A stretch of 64,000 nt of DNA from an uncultured Pelagibacteraceae bacterium. GTDB taxonomy: Bacteria > Pseudomonadota > Alphaproteobacteria > Pelagibacterales > Pelagibacteraceae. The DNA lies in contig CABYVK010000003.1 of NCBI GenBank assembly GCA_902522385.1, forward strand, positions 33,672 to 97,671. The letters run 5' to 3'. Under the pieces are notes generated by a model that did no database searches, had not been told where the DNA came from, and worked only from the letters and a program-made list of their open reading frames with translations. A program made the position numbers and the translations under genes. Within the stretch, counting starts at the first letter, position 1. Each line of letters opens with the position of its first letter. Shown here piece by piece: positions 16,883 through 25,986 of this stretch.

Positions 16883-17476
16883 TTATAAATAAAAAGTTAT
16901 TATGCTTGTTAAAAGCAGCAGTGACATAGCATAATTAAAGTAATTAATAAATTTCTGATTTGTCGCAAATTTCCTGAAAAATTTACCTAAAAAAGTCCAC
17001 AGAGTTATACTAGTTACTGAAACAATTAAAGCCATAATGATAATTTGAGTCGTATAACTTACAAAGGTTTCTCCTGGATTAATATAAGTTGAAACAAGAA
17101 TAATTGATGCAATAACTCCTTTAGGATTTAAAAATTGAAAAATAAAAGTTTCATGAAACTTGATTGGATTTTTATTTTTATTTTCCTGATCAGAAGATCC
17201 TGAAAAAGAAATTTTGTATGCTAAATAAATTAAAAATAGAGTTCCTAAATATTTTAAAACCTCTTGGATTAAAGGATAAAGCTTAAAAATATTTATCAGC
17301 CCTAGGGTTAAACATAATAATAAAAATGGAAATCCAAAAGTTACACCAAGTATATGTGGTAGTGTTCTAAGAATGCCAAAATTGAAACCAGAATAGAAAG
17401 CAACAAAATTATTTGGTCCAGGGGTAAATGCAGCAACTATTCCAAATAAAGTTATAGAGAGAATTTCAGGATGCAT
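16883..17476 (-). CDS. LysE/RhtB-family amino-acid exporter
   Basis: 197-residue integral membrane protein with about six hydrophobic spans. The family signature near the N-terminus is AAFTPGPNNFVAFYSGFNFG (compare xxxPGPNxxxxxxxxxxxG), and the mid-protein LKYLGTLFLIYLAYKI and FLNPKGVI segments are also typical. Such proteins export amino acids or their analogues. The substrate cannot be read from the sequence. It lies 2 bp from both csaA-like and acnA genes. A second LysE-family gene is at 60423. Confidence 0.85.
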   Translation of the reverse strand: MHPEILSITLFGIVAAFTPGPNNFVAFYSGFNFGILRTLPHILGVTFGFPFLLLCLTLGLINIFKLYPLIQEVLKYLGTLFLIYLAYKISFSGSSDQENKNKNPIKFHETFIFQFLNPKGVIASIILVSTYINPGETFVSYTTQIIIMALIVSVTSITLWTFLGKFFRKFATNQKFINYFNYAMSLLLLTSIITFYL

Positions 17477-17478
17477 TA

Positions 17479-17823
17479 CTAAGCGATCGGTAATCCATTT
17501 TCTGCTTTTTGAGAGGGATGAACAAGTGTAACCTTACCATCGGCATCAATCGCTCCTAAAACCAATACTTGAGAAACTATTCCAGCAATATTTTTTTCAG
17601 GAAAATTACAAACAGCAATAACTTGTTTTCCTTTTAAATTCTCCTCATTATAATAATGAGTAATTTGAGCTGAAGATTGTTTAATGCCAATTTCGCTTCC
17701 AAAATCAACTTTAATAACTAATGAAGGTTTCCTGGCTTTTTCATTTTTTTTTACAGAAATTACAGTACCAATTCTAATATCTACTTTATCAAAATCATTA
17801 TAGGTAATTTGCTCTTTAATCAT
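17479..17823 (-). CDS. CsaA-like tRNA-binding (EMAP II/OB-fold) protein
   Basis: 114-residue stand-alone tRNA-binding domain: DFDKVDIRIGTVISVKKNEKARKPSLVIKVDFG at the start, then SSAQITHYYNEENLKGKQVIAVCNFPEKNIAG and the end VTLVHPSQKAENGLPIA. This matches CsaA, described as a chaperone-like tRNA-binding protein; it is also like the C-terminal domain of MetRS. Length is normal. Its ATG is only 24 bp from the divergent ATG of the M20 deacylase gene, leaving very little room for two promoters. Confidence 0.85.
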   Translation of the reverse strand: MIKEQITYNDFDKVDIRIGTVISVKKNEKARKPSLVIKVDFGSEIGIKQSSAQITHYYNEENLKGKQVIAVCNFPEKNIAGIVSQVLVLGAIDADGKVTLVHPSQKAENGLPIA

Positions 17824-17847
17824 AATATAATATAGTGTTTTAATTTT

Positions 17848-19026
17848 ATGAGTATAGATAACAATTTATATGAAAAATCAATCAAGATTTTAACTGACTT
17901 AATCGCATTTAAAACTATCTCAGGTCAAGATAACAGTAATTTAATTGATTATTGTGAAAAAATTTTAAAGAGCATCGATATAGATACTTTCAAAATTTAT
18001 GATGCTGATAAAAAAAGAGTTAATCTTTTTGGAACCTTAAAAGCAAAAAATCAAAGCACAAAAAAACCCATCATATTATCTGGACACACTGATGTGGTTC
18101 CAGTGTCTAAAGGTTGGAGCAGTGATCCATTCGTAGCAACTATTAAAGATGATAAATTATATGGAAGAGGCTCATGTGATATGAAAGGTTTTATTGCATG
18201 TACACTTGCTTATGCACCTATATTCAAAGAAAGTAATTTAGATAGAGACTTACATTTCTGTTATACATTTGATGAAGAGACTGCATGTATTGGAGCTCCT
18301 TTATTAATAGAGGAACTGAAAAAAAGAGATATCAAAAATGGGATTTGTATAATTGGTGAACCAACTAAAATGAAAATTATTGATGCCCACAAAGGTATGA
18401 ATGAATACACAGTTCACTTTGGAGGACTTGCAGGACATAGTTCTAAACCACATTTAGGAGTAAATGCAGCTGAATATGCTACTAGATATGTTGGAAAACT
18501 TTTAGAGATTAGAGAAGAATTAAAAAAAAGAGTTCAAAAAGATAGTATTTTTGATCCTCCACATTCAACTTTATCAATTGGTGGAATTAACGGTGGTATT
18601 GCTCATAATGTAATTGCAGATAAATGTAGTGTTGAATGGGAAACAAGACCAGTTGTTAAAGATGATGGAGAATTTGTTACGAAAGAAATTGATAAATATG
18701 CGAATGAGGTGCTTCTGCCAGAAATGAAAAAAGTATTTCCAGATTCTTATATTAAAAAAGAAGTGATAGGTGAAGTAGTTGGTTTTAACAGATTAGATGA
18801 GTCTGAAGCATGTGAATTTGTATCAAACATAACTGGTGATAATTCTAGAGAAGTGGTTTCTTTTGGAACAGAAGCTGGTTTATTTCAAGAACTAGGCATC
18901 AGTACTGTTGTTTGTGGACCTGGATCGATAGAACAGGCTCACAAAATTGACGAGTTCATAGAATTAAATGAAATGAAAAAGTGCCTAAAGTTTTTAGAAG
19001 GTGTAAAAGATAAATCAGTAAATTAA
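17848..19026 (+). CDS. argE: M20 metallo-deacylase, acetylornithine deacetylase (ArgE)-like
   Basis: 392-residue di-zinc amidohydrolase. Metal ligands and catalytic residues are visible: H80 and D82 in LSGHTDVVPV, D111 in GRGSCDMKG, and E143/E144 in DEET. The dimerisation domain has GLAGHSSKPHLGVNA. The pattern GHTDVVPVSKGWSSDPF and the C-terminal GPGSIEQAHKIDEFIE are typical of ArgE, which hydrolyses N-acetylornithine in arginine synthesis. In a strain with much N-acylated solute catabolism another N-acyl amino acid is possible. It converges on the aldehyde dehydrogenase gene with the two stop codons overlapping in TTAA. Confidence 0.85.
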   Translation: MSIDNNLYEKSIKILTDLIAFKTISGQDNSNLIDYCEKILKSIDIDTFKIYDADKKRVNLFGTLKAKNQSTKKPIILSGHTDVVPVSKGWSSDPFVATIKDDKLYGRGSCDMKGFIACTLAYAPIFKESNLDRDLHFCYTFDEETACIGAPLLIEELKKRDIKNGICIIGEPTKMKIIDAHKGMNEYTVHFGGLAGHSSKPHLGVNAAEYATRYVGKLLEIREELKKRVQKDSIFDPPHSTLSIGGINGGIAHNVIADKCSVEWETRPVVKDDGEFVTKEIDKYANEVLLPEMKKVFPDSYIKKEVIGEVVGFNRLDESEACEFVSNITGDNSREVVSFGTEAGLFQELGISTVVCGPGSIEQAHKIDEFIELNEMKKCLKFLEGVKDKSVN

Positions 19027-20456
19027 CTCCAGCCACCTACAGCTTTTACTTCTAAAAACTCTTCTAAACCATGTTCACCTGCTTCTCGACCTATTCCAGA
19101 ATGTTTAAAACCACCGAAGGGTGCGTCAACTGCAATACCAGCTCCATTAACATCTACCATTCCAGATCTTAATTTTCTTGCAACTCTTTGTACTTTTTCA
19201 GAGTCTTGGGTTTGGATGTAGTTCGTTAATCCATAAGAAGTATCATTTGCAATTTTTATTGCCTCTTCTTCAGTTTCAAATGGGATAACGGATAAGACAG
19301 GTCCAAAAATTTCTGTTCTTGCAACATCCATATTATTATTTACATCTGCAAAAACAGTTGGTTTAACAAAGTAACCTTTGTCTAATCCATCAGGTTTGCC
19401 TGTTCCTCCAGCAACTAATTTTGCACCTTCATCTATTCCTTTTTGTATTAGAGTTTGTATTTTATTATATTGAGTTTTTGAAATAACTGGACCTATATGT
19501 TCTCCTTCTTTTTTAGGATCACCAACTTTAAAGTTTTCAGTATATTTTTTTAATCTCTCAAGAGCCTCTTCATACATTGATTTTTCAACTAACATTCTTG
19601 TTGGTGCATTACAAGATTGTCCAGAATTTCTAAAACATCTAAAAGCACCTCTTTCAATAGCTTCTGGATCAGCATCTTTAAAAATTATATTTGCTCCCTT
19701 GCCACCTAATTCTAAGCTTACTCTTTTAAAATCTTTAGCAGCATTTTGTGAAATCAAAGCTCCTGCTCTTGTTGATCCAGTAAATGAAATCATATTAATA
19801 TCTGGATGACTTGTAAGAGCATCACCTGTTGTTGCTCCATCACCATTGATTAAATTGAACACACCTTTTGGAAATTTTACTTCATCAATAATTTCAGCAA
19901 GTATTATTGATGAGAGTGGTGCTAATTCTGATGGCTTTAAAACCATTGTACAACCTGCAGCAATTGCTGGCATTACTTTTAAACAAACTTGGTTCATCGG
20001 CCAATTCCATGGTGTTATTAATGCACAAACACCTTTTGGTTCATAAATTAATCTTTGGTTAGGAGCGTGATCTCCTAAAGATTTTTCAAATTCAAAATTT
20101 TTTAAATATCTGATGAATGATTTGATATGACTTGCTCCTGTGCCTGCTTGTAATTTTGTTGCAAAATCTTTTGGAGCGCCCATTTCAAGAGTTATAGCTT
20201 CTGCAATATCTGCCCATCTTTTCTTATAATTTTCATAAAGTTTCTCTAATAATCCGATTCTTTCTTCTTTAGAAGTGAAAGACCAAGACTCGTAGGCATT
20301 TTTTGCAGCATTAACAGCAATATCAACATCGGTTTTGTTCCCCAAAGTAATTACTGCACAATTTTCTTCAGTAGCAGGATCAATTACTTTAATTTCCTCA
20401 GAGCTATTTGGCTTAACCCACGCTCCATTAATGTAAAAATTTTTTTTGTCTAGCAT
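19023..20456 (-). CDS. NAD(P)-dependent aldehyde dehydrogenase
   Basis: 477-residue ALDH superfamily enzyme with the full catalytic set: N151 in TPWNWP, E249 in SLELGGKG, C282 in NSGQSCNAP, and the EIFGPVLSV and PFGGFKHSG blocks. It oxidises an aldehyde to the acid. It lies 20 bp downstream of the agmatinase-family gene on the same strand, so an amino- or guanidino-aldehyde product (for example from polyamine breakdown) is plausible. It is clearly paralogous to the ALDH at 33482 (same length, same MLDKxxFYINGxWV start), so the two may serve similar aldehydes. The exact substrate is unknown. Confidence 0.9.
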   Translation of the reverse strand: MLDKKNFYINGAWVKPNSSEEIKVIDPATEENCAVITLGNKTDVDIAVNAAKNAYESWSFTSKEERIGLLEKLYENYKKRWADIAEAITLEMGAPKDFATKLQAGTGASHIKSFIRYLKNFEFEKSLGDHAPNQRLIYEPKGVCALITPWNWPMNQVCLKVMPAIAAGCTMVLKPSELAPLSSIILAEIIDEVKFPKGVFNLINGDGATTGDALTSHPDINMISFTGSTRAGALISQNAAKDFKRVSLELGGKGANIIFKDADPEAIERGAFRCFRNSGQSCNAPTRMLVEKSMYEEALERLKKYTENFKVGDPKKEGEHIGPVISKTQYNKIQTLIQKGIDEGAKLVAGGTGKPDGLDKGYFVKPTVFADVNNNMDVARTEIFGPVLSVIPFETEEEAIKIANDTSYGLTNYIQTQDSEKVQRVARKLRSGMVDVNGAGIAVDAPFGGFKHSGIGREAGEHGLEEFLEVKAVGGWS

Positions 20457-20476
20457 GTTATAACGTTATCCTTTCT

Positions 20477-21436
20477 CTATGTTTTTGCAAATAAATTAGT
20501 TAATTCATAAACAATAGTAGCCGCCGCCAAAGAAGTTACCTCTGCATGATCATATGCTGGAGAAACCTCAACAACATCAGCTGAAACTAAATTTAATCCA
20601 GACAAACCTCTTAAAACATTTACCATCTCTCTTGTAGTCATCCCTGCAATTTCTGGTGTACCAGTTCCTGGAGCAAATGCAGGATCTAAAACATCAATAT
20701 CAATTGATAAGTATAGAGGATTGTCTCCCACTCTTTTTCTAATTCTTTCTGCTATTTTATCAGTTCCTTCTGTTTGAAATTCATCACAATGAATTATTTT
20801 AAATCCGAAACTTTCATCATTTTTAATATCATCTCTGCTGTAAAGAGGGCCTCGAATTCCAACATGCATAGAAGCATCATCTAAAAATAATCCTTCTTCT
20901 CTAGCCCTTCTAAATGGAGTTCCATGAGTATACGGTGCACCAAAATATGTGTCCCAAGTATCTAAGTGAGCATCAAAATGAACTAAAGATACAGGGCCCT
21001 TATTTTTTTTATTGATTGCTCTTAACAATGGTACTGCAATAGTATGATCTCCACCTAAACTTATAATTCCTCCAACCTTATTTAATAAATCTGATGCACC
21101 CACTTCTATTTGTTTAATTGCTTCATCAATACTAAATGGATTGCATGCAATATCACCAGCATCAGCAACTTGCTGAATTTTAAATGGCTCTACATCATAA
21201 CTTGGATGATAATTTGTTCTCAAATGTCTTGATGCTTGTCTTATACTTTGTGGACCAAATCTTGCACCTGGTCTATAACTCGTACCGGCATCAAAAGGAA
21301 TTCCAACAATTGCAACGTCACAACTTTCAACATCTCTTAACTCTGGCAATCTTGCAAATGTTGACGGACCAGCAAATCTTGGAACTTTAGTCCCACTTAC
21401 AGGTTGGATTGGATTTTTATTTCGTTCTTTTTTCAT
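20477..21436 (-). CDS. speB: Agmatinase / ureohydrolase family enzyme
   Basis: 319-residue manganese ureohydrolase that releases urea from a guanidino compound (agmatine to putrescine in the named member). The Mn ligands are present: H131 in SLGGDHTI, D155, H157 and D159 in HFDAHLDT, and D246 and D248 in SIDIDVLDPAFAPGTGTPE. No arginine decarboxylase gene is in the window, and the operon partner is an aldehyde dehydrogenase. A guanidinobutyrase-type role is therefore as likely as agmatinase. It starts 50 bp from a divergent secreted protease gene. Confidence 0.88.
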   Translation of the reverse strand: MKKERNKNPIQPVSGTKVPRFAGPSTFARLPELRDVESCDVAIVGIPFDAGTSYRPGARFGPQSIRQASRHLRTNYHPSYDVEPFKIQQVADAGDIACNPFSIDEAIKQIEVGASDLLNKVGGIISLGGDHTIAVPLLRAINKKNKGPVSLVHFDAHLDTWDTYFGAPYTHGTPFRRAREEGLFLDDASMHVGIRGPLYSRDDIKNDESFGFKIIHCDEFQTEGTDKIAERIRKRVGDNPLYLSIDIDVLDPAFAPGTGTPEIAGMTTREMVNVLRGLSGLNLVSADVVEVSPAYDHAEVTSLAAATIVYELTNLFAKT

Positions 21437-21486
21437 TTTTAAACAAAATGTATCACATTCTTTTTAAATCGAATATCATCTAAATT

Positions 21487-22215
21487 ATGTTTATGAAAAT
21501 TTTTAAGCTGGTTTTAATATCATTTTTTTTAATAACACCAGCAAATTCAAATTCTATTTATAATCTCATTAAAATACCAAATTTAGAAATTTATCAATTA
21601 AAAACTCACAATAAACTTAAATATTTTTATGCAACTAAGCCCTTTAGACTTGGGGTTCAAAAAAACATTTCTTGCATTAATTCAGACAAAGAAACATATG
21701 ATAAAAAATATCAAATTTTATCTAAAAATTTAAGGCGATATTCAAAAGAATTTTTAAAAAAAATTAATCTTAAATATATTGTAATGTGTGAAAACTTATC
21801 TATTTCAGGAATTAACACAGCTGGAATTCCTGATCATGTGATGAAAACGTTAATTATAGATTTAAAATTTAATGAAAAATATTTTGAAAGAGTAATTCAC
21901 CATGAATTATTTCATATTATAAATGACGGTTTTAAAGAATTATTTGATGAAAATGAATGGAAAAAGTTTAATAAGCCAAGTTTTAAATATGCTGATTGTT
22001 CTACTTGCTCAAAAAAATTAGGATTAGATACTTACGCTAATACTAATGGTTTTTTTACAGAATATTCAATGACAATTCCATCCGAAGACATGGCAGAGGT
22101 ATATTCTCATTTAATAACTGGGAATTACAAAATTTCAGACGATGAAATTCTCAATAAAAAAATTAAGTTTATAAAAGATAAATTAAAAGAAATTGATAAT
22201 ACTTTTGTATTTTAG
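21487..22215 (+). CDS. Putative exported zinc metallopeptidase-like protein
   Basis: 242-residue protein with an N-terminal signal peptide (KIFKLVLISFFLITPANS). The zinc-site motif is HHELFH (H139-E140-x2-H143), followed by the downstream acidic segment SEDMAEVYSHL (about 199-209) that would supply a third ligand. CSTCSKKLG is a CxxC pair. This arrangement resembles the small Mx1-type putative zinc peptidases. A start six bases downstream (MKIFK) is equally possible. It is followed 2 bp later by a membrane-anchored cyclophilin, suggesting an envelope protein-quality unit. Substrate unknown. Confidence 0.65.
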   Translation: MFMKIFKLVLISFFLITPANSNSIYNLIKIPNLEIYQLKTHNKLKYFYATKPFRLGVQKNISCINSDKETYDKKYQILSKNLRRYSKEFLKKINLKYIVMCENLSISGINTAGIPDHVMKTLIIDLKFNEKYFERVIHHELFHIINDGFKELFDENEWKKFNKPSFKYADCSTCSKKLGLDTYANTNGFFTEYSMTIPSEDMAEVYSHLITGNYKISDDEILNKKIKFIKDKLKEIDNTFVF

Positions 22216-22217
22216 AT

Positions 22218-22868
22218 ATGATAAAAAAAGTTAAAGCCTCCCTACATGAAAAATTAATATTTTTTTTTTTAATTTTACTTGGAGTTTTTGCTTTAAGTTT
22301 TGCAATTGTAGTAAAAAATAAGTGCTTGTTTGTGAAAAATTTTGATCCACAAAAAATTAATTTTGAAAAACCAAATAATATTGTTGTGCTTAATGCTGAA
22401 TGTGGCAATGTCATAATTGAACTCTATCCTGAGATTTCTCCAAATGGAGTAGAAAGATTTAAAAAATTAATCAATCTAAAAGCATATGACAATGTTGCTT
22501 TTCATAGAGTGATTAAAGATAAACTAGTTCAGGCAGGTGATCTTGAGTTTGGAAAAAAAGATAAATTAGATTATGAAAAAATTGGAACTGGTAAATCAGG
22601 TCTAGGTAATATTAAATCAGAGGTTGACGCTGAGTTTAATTTTGAGAGAGGTTCAGTTGGTTTAGCGAGAACTTTAAAATATGATACTGAAGATAGTCAG
22701 TTTTTTATTATTCTTGATAATGAGCCACTATTTGAGGGCGAGTATACTCCTTTAGGTAAAGTGATTTACGGTATCAATGTGTTAGAAAAAATTAGATACT
22801 CTCATAGATCTGAATATGTTCTTAGACCCGATTTTATATATACAGTCAGGATGTTAAGTAAAAATTAA
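22218..22868 (+). CDS. Membrane-anchored cyclophilin-type peptidyl-prolyl isomerase
   Basis: 216-residue protein: a membrane anchor at residues 13-33, then a cyclophilin domain of the short bacterial type. The domain carries YDNVAFHRVIKDKLVQAGD (catalytic R97), GSVGLARTLKYDTEDSQFFI and LFEGEYTPLGKVIYG. It should speed proline isomerisation of periplasmic proteins. It is coupled to the exported metallopeptidase gene upstream and converges on fadN-like with overlapping stop codons (TTAA at 22865-22868). Confidence 0.88.
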   Translation: MIKKVKASLHEKLIFFFLILLGVFALSFAIVVKNKCLFVKNFDPQKINFEKPNNIVVLNAECGNVIIELYPEISPNGVERFKKLINLKAYDNVAFHRVIKDKLVQAGDLEFGKKDKLDYEKIGTGKSGLGNIKSEVDAEFNFERGSVGLARTLKYDTEDSQFFIILDNEPLFEGEYTPLGKVIYGINVLEKIRYSHRSEYVLRPDFIYTVRMLSKN

Positions 22869-25087
22869 TTAACTAGTGGCTTACCAGTTGCGAGTGTATG
22901 TTTGATTCTATCTTGAGTTTCCATAGTTTCAATCAGTCTCATAAAAGCATCCAATTCTAATTTGTATAAATCATCTTCTGATAATGTTTTTTCAATTGAG
23001 GTATCGCCACCACTCAATACATGAGCTAGTTCTTGTGCTACTTTTAAACCATGATCTAGTATAACTTTATCATTATATAATTTTTCTAAAATTTTATTCA
23101 TTTCTGGAAGAACTGTTTTGCCTGGAAGATTAAATTTTAATTCTGACGAAGCTTTAAAGTCTTTATTGTTATTCAAAATTTCCATTGAAACTTCTAATAA
23201 GCTATTTCTATTCATAATTTTTTTATCTTGAGGTTTTAGATATTTCATAGGTTCTGCCTCAACTGGTGATGTGGCTGTTTTACCGTAACCGATTATATCA
23301 AATACTTTAAGAGGTGCGTAATGGGGATCTTTTTTAGCTTCATCTGTATCAAGCCATCTTGCTAGCATTTCCTTACAGCCACCACCTGCTGGAATTAAGC
23401 CAACAATAGTTTCTACTAAACCAACAACTATGTTTGTATGAGAAGCTACAAAATTACTTTGCACCATCACCTCAAATCCTCCACCAAGAGTTAAACCTGA
23501 GGGAGCTGAAATCACAGGATATTCAGAATATTTTAAATGCTTACATGTTTCTTGAAAATATTTAATAAATTTTTCAATAGATTTAAAATCACCTTTATTA
23601 GCAAAATCCATTGTATAAGTTAAATTTACTCCAGCAGAAAATTGCATACTCTCATTGATGATAATTAAAGGTTTGTCGGTTGCTTTTTTAAGTGCATCCA
23701 TTGAGTCATAGTCAAGTGCATTAGCTTTAGTAGTAAACTCAACAATATTATAATCTTGAAAACGATAAACTTGAGCCGAATTATTTCCATCAATGCTCAT
23801 AGCTTTTTTCTTAACTTTTCCTAGGGTTTCAATATCAGTATATTTTTGTCTAGAACCGTAAAAATTTTGATCTTTACTTTTAGATAATTTTTCTAAAAAC
23901 TCATTTCCTTTAATTTCATCAACTTTACTAAAAAAGTTTTCAACACCTATCTCTTCTAACATTTCAAACGGACCTTTTGCCCAGTTAAAACCCAGTCTCA
24001 TTGCCTCATCTATATCATTAAATTCCTTGGTAATACCTGGTACTAAAGATGATGAATATTTTATAATCTTTGAAATAACAGACCAAGCATACTCTCCAAA
24101 TTTATCATCTCTTGAGATCAAAGATTTTAAATCAACTTTATCAGTACCAATTTTAATTTTTTGACTAACAGAATACTCGCCCGTTTCTAAATTAATTGCC
24201 TCCATAATCTTAGTTTCACCAATTTTATTCATTCGGTAAAAACCACCTTTTCCTTTTCGGCCAGTGTAACCTGTTTCAATTAATTTTTTTACTAGGGGAA
24301 TTTCTTTAGCAACTTCCTGGAAAGGGTCATTTTCAGGTAGCTCTTTAATAAAACTTTTCAAAACATCAGCCATTAAATCAATTCCGATTAAATCATAAAG
24401 ACCAAAAACTCCTGTTTTTGGAATACCCATTGGTCTTCCGAATATTGCATCAGCTTCTTCAATGCTAAGTTTCATTTTAAAAGCTTCTGTCATTGCAATT
24501 TGCATTGCAAAAACACCTATTCTGTTACCTAGAAATCCTGGAGTGTCATTACAAACAATTGCGCCTTTACCTAATTCTATTTCGCAAAACTTCTTAAGTG
24601 AATTAATCTTCTCTAAATCATTATTTTCATTTTTAACTATCTCTAATAATCCCATGTATCTAACTGGGTTAAAAAAATGAGTAATACAAAAATCTTTTTT
24701 TTCTTCTGAGGTTAATTTTTCTGATAAAACTTTAATTGGTATTGAAGATGTATTTGATGAAACAATTGCTCCATCTTTTCTATTTTTAAATATTTTTTCA
24801 TATATATTATGTTTAATATCAATTCTCTCAACAACTGCTTCAACAACCCAATCTGCATCTTTAACAACATCAAAGTTATCATTAATATTGCCAACTTTAA
24901 TATTATCTATTTTAGATTTATCCAATAGTAATGGTGGTTTTGAGTTGAATATTCGATCTCTTGCCTTTTCAGAAATCTCGGTTGTTAAATCTAAAAGAGT
25001 TACTGGAATTTTTGCGTTACATAAATGTGCTGCTATTCCGCTACCCATTGTTCCTGATCCGATAACAACAACTTTTTTAATATCCAT
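22865..25087 (-). CDS. 3-hydroxyacyl-CoA dehydrogenase / enoyl-CoA hydratase fusion, FadN-like order
   Basis: 740-residue two-domain beta-oxidation-type enzyme. The N-terminal NAD-binding domain starts VVVIGSGTMGSGIAAHL (GxGxxG, residues 10-15), followed by the HAD C-terminal domain with GFLGNRIG and GRKGKGGFY. A crotonase domain occupies roughly residues 430-650 (SAPSGLTLGGGFEV, GLIPAGGGCKEML). The order dehydrogenase-then-hydratase is that of FadN in Bacillus and the opposite of FadB. No thiolase or acyl-CoA dehydrogenase gene is near. It follows the PotABCD-like operon by 42 bp, so it may act on an acyl-CoA derived from the imported solute instead of long-chain fatty acids. Confidence 0.87.
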   Translation of the reverse strand: MDIKKVVVIGSGTMGSGIAAHLCNAKIPVTLLDLTTEISEKARDRIFNSKPPLLLDKSKIDNIKVGNINDNFDVVKDADWVVEAVVERIDIKHNIYEKIFKNRKDGAIVSSNTSSIPIKVLSEKLTSEEKKDFCITHFFNPVRYMGLLEIVKNENNDLEKINSLKKFCEIELGKGAIVCNDTPGFLGNRIGVFAMQIAMTEAFKMKLSIEEADAIFGRPMGIPKTGVFGLYDLIGIDLMADVLKSFIKELPENDPFQEVAKEIPLVKKLIETGYTGRKGKGGFYRMNKIGETKIMEAINLETGEYSVSQKIKIGTDKVDLKSLISRDDKFGEYAWSVISKIIKYSSSLVPGITKEFNDIDEAMRLGFNWAKGPFEMLEEIGVENFFSKVDEIKGNEFLEKLSKSKDQNFYGSRQKYTDIETLGKVKKKAMSIDGNNSAQVYRFQDYNIVEFTTKANALDYDSMDALKKATDKPLIIINESMQFSAGVNLTYTMDFANKGDFKSIEKFIKYFQETCKHLKYSEYPVISAPSGLTLGGGFEVMVQSNFVASHTNIVVGLVETIVGLIPAGGGCKEMLARWLDTDEAKKDPHYAPLKVFDIIGYGKTATSPVEAEPMKYLKPQDKKIMNRNSLLEVSMEILNNNKDFKASSELKFNLPGKTVLPEMNKILEKLYNDKVILDHGLKVAQELAHVLSGGDTSIEKTLSEDDLYKLELDAFMRLIETMETQDRIKHTLATGKPLVN

Positions 25088-25129
25088 AATTATAATATCC
25101 TTAATGAAAAAAATAATTAATTAAAATGA

Positions 25130-25984
25130 TTATCTATTAATCCCTCTAAGTCTCTCAGATCTTCTTCTTAATAATTCTGCAGTTACTAAAATTAAAGTAG
25201 ACATAACAATTAAACATGTTGCCACAGCCATAATAGTTGGACTTAACTGTTCTCTTAAACCAACCCACATTTGAATTGGAATAGTTGTGTTTTCTAACCC
25301 AGCTAAGAATAGCACTACTACAACTTCATCAAATGAAGTAACAAATGCGAATAAAGCTCCAGATATTACTCCTGGCATAATTAAAGGTAATGTAATTTTC
25401 ATAAATGTATTAACTGGATTACTTCCTAAGCTTGCTGCTGCTCTAGTTACACTATGATCAAAGCCTGACAATGTTGCTGTAACTGTGATTACTACAAATG
25501 GCGTACCTAAGATTATATGAGCCAGTACAATTCCTGTATGAGTAGCTGCTAAGCCAACTTTTGCCATAAAAAAGAAAATTGCTGTACCAGATATAATTAG
25601 AGGTACAATCATTGGTGAAATTAATAACGCCATAAAAGCTGCTTTATATGGCATGTGCCTACTACTTAAACCTAGAGCCGCAACTGTTCCTAAAATTGTA
25701 GCACCGATTGTTGCAAAGAAAGCAATAATTAAACTATTTTTAGTTGCCAAACCCCATGGATTTTTAGTTCCATAAATCATATCTTCATACCATCTTAAAG
25801 AGAAACCTTCAGGATCAAGTGCAAGCATCTTAGCTGAAAAATGGATATATTGTTCTGCGTTGAATGAAAGTGGCAAAATTACAAACAGTGGAGCTATCAA
25901 AAAGAAGAACACTAAAAAACAAAAAGTTAAATATGTGTAATGCCATATTCTATAATTTAATGGTGTATGGTTTGGTAATGCCAT
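25130..25984 (-). CDS. potC: ABC transporter permease, spermidine/putrescine PotC-type
   Basis: 284-residue inner-membrane permease with six spans. The EAA-type loop is visible as VTRAAASLGSNPVNTFMKITLPLIMPGV, where the ATPase docks. The extracytoplasmic segment SAKMLALDPEGFSLRWYEDM is typical of PotC/PotI proteins. It is 2 bp from potB upstream, in the order potA-potD-potB-potC. Family is firm; the substrate may be a polyamine or another small cation such as an amidine or betaine-like solute. Confidence 0.85.
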   Translation of the reverse strand: MALPNHTPLNYRIWHYTYLTFCFLVFFFLIAPLFVILPLSFNAEQYIHFSAKMLALDPEGFSLRWYEDMIYGTKNPWGLATKNSLIIAFFATIGATILGTVAALGLSSRHMPYKAAFMALLISPMIVPLIISGTAIFFFMAKVGLAATHTGIVLAHIILGTPFVVITVTATLSGFDHSVTRAAASLGSNPVNTFMKITLPLIMPGVISGALFAFVTSFDEVVVVLFLAGLENTTIPIQMWVGLREQLSPTIMAVATCLIVMSTLILVTAELLRRRSERLRGINR

Positions 25985-25986
25985 AA

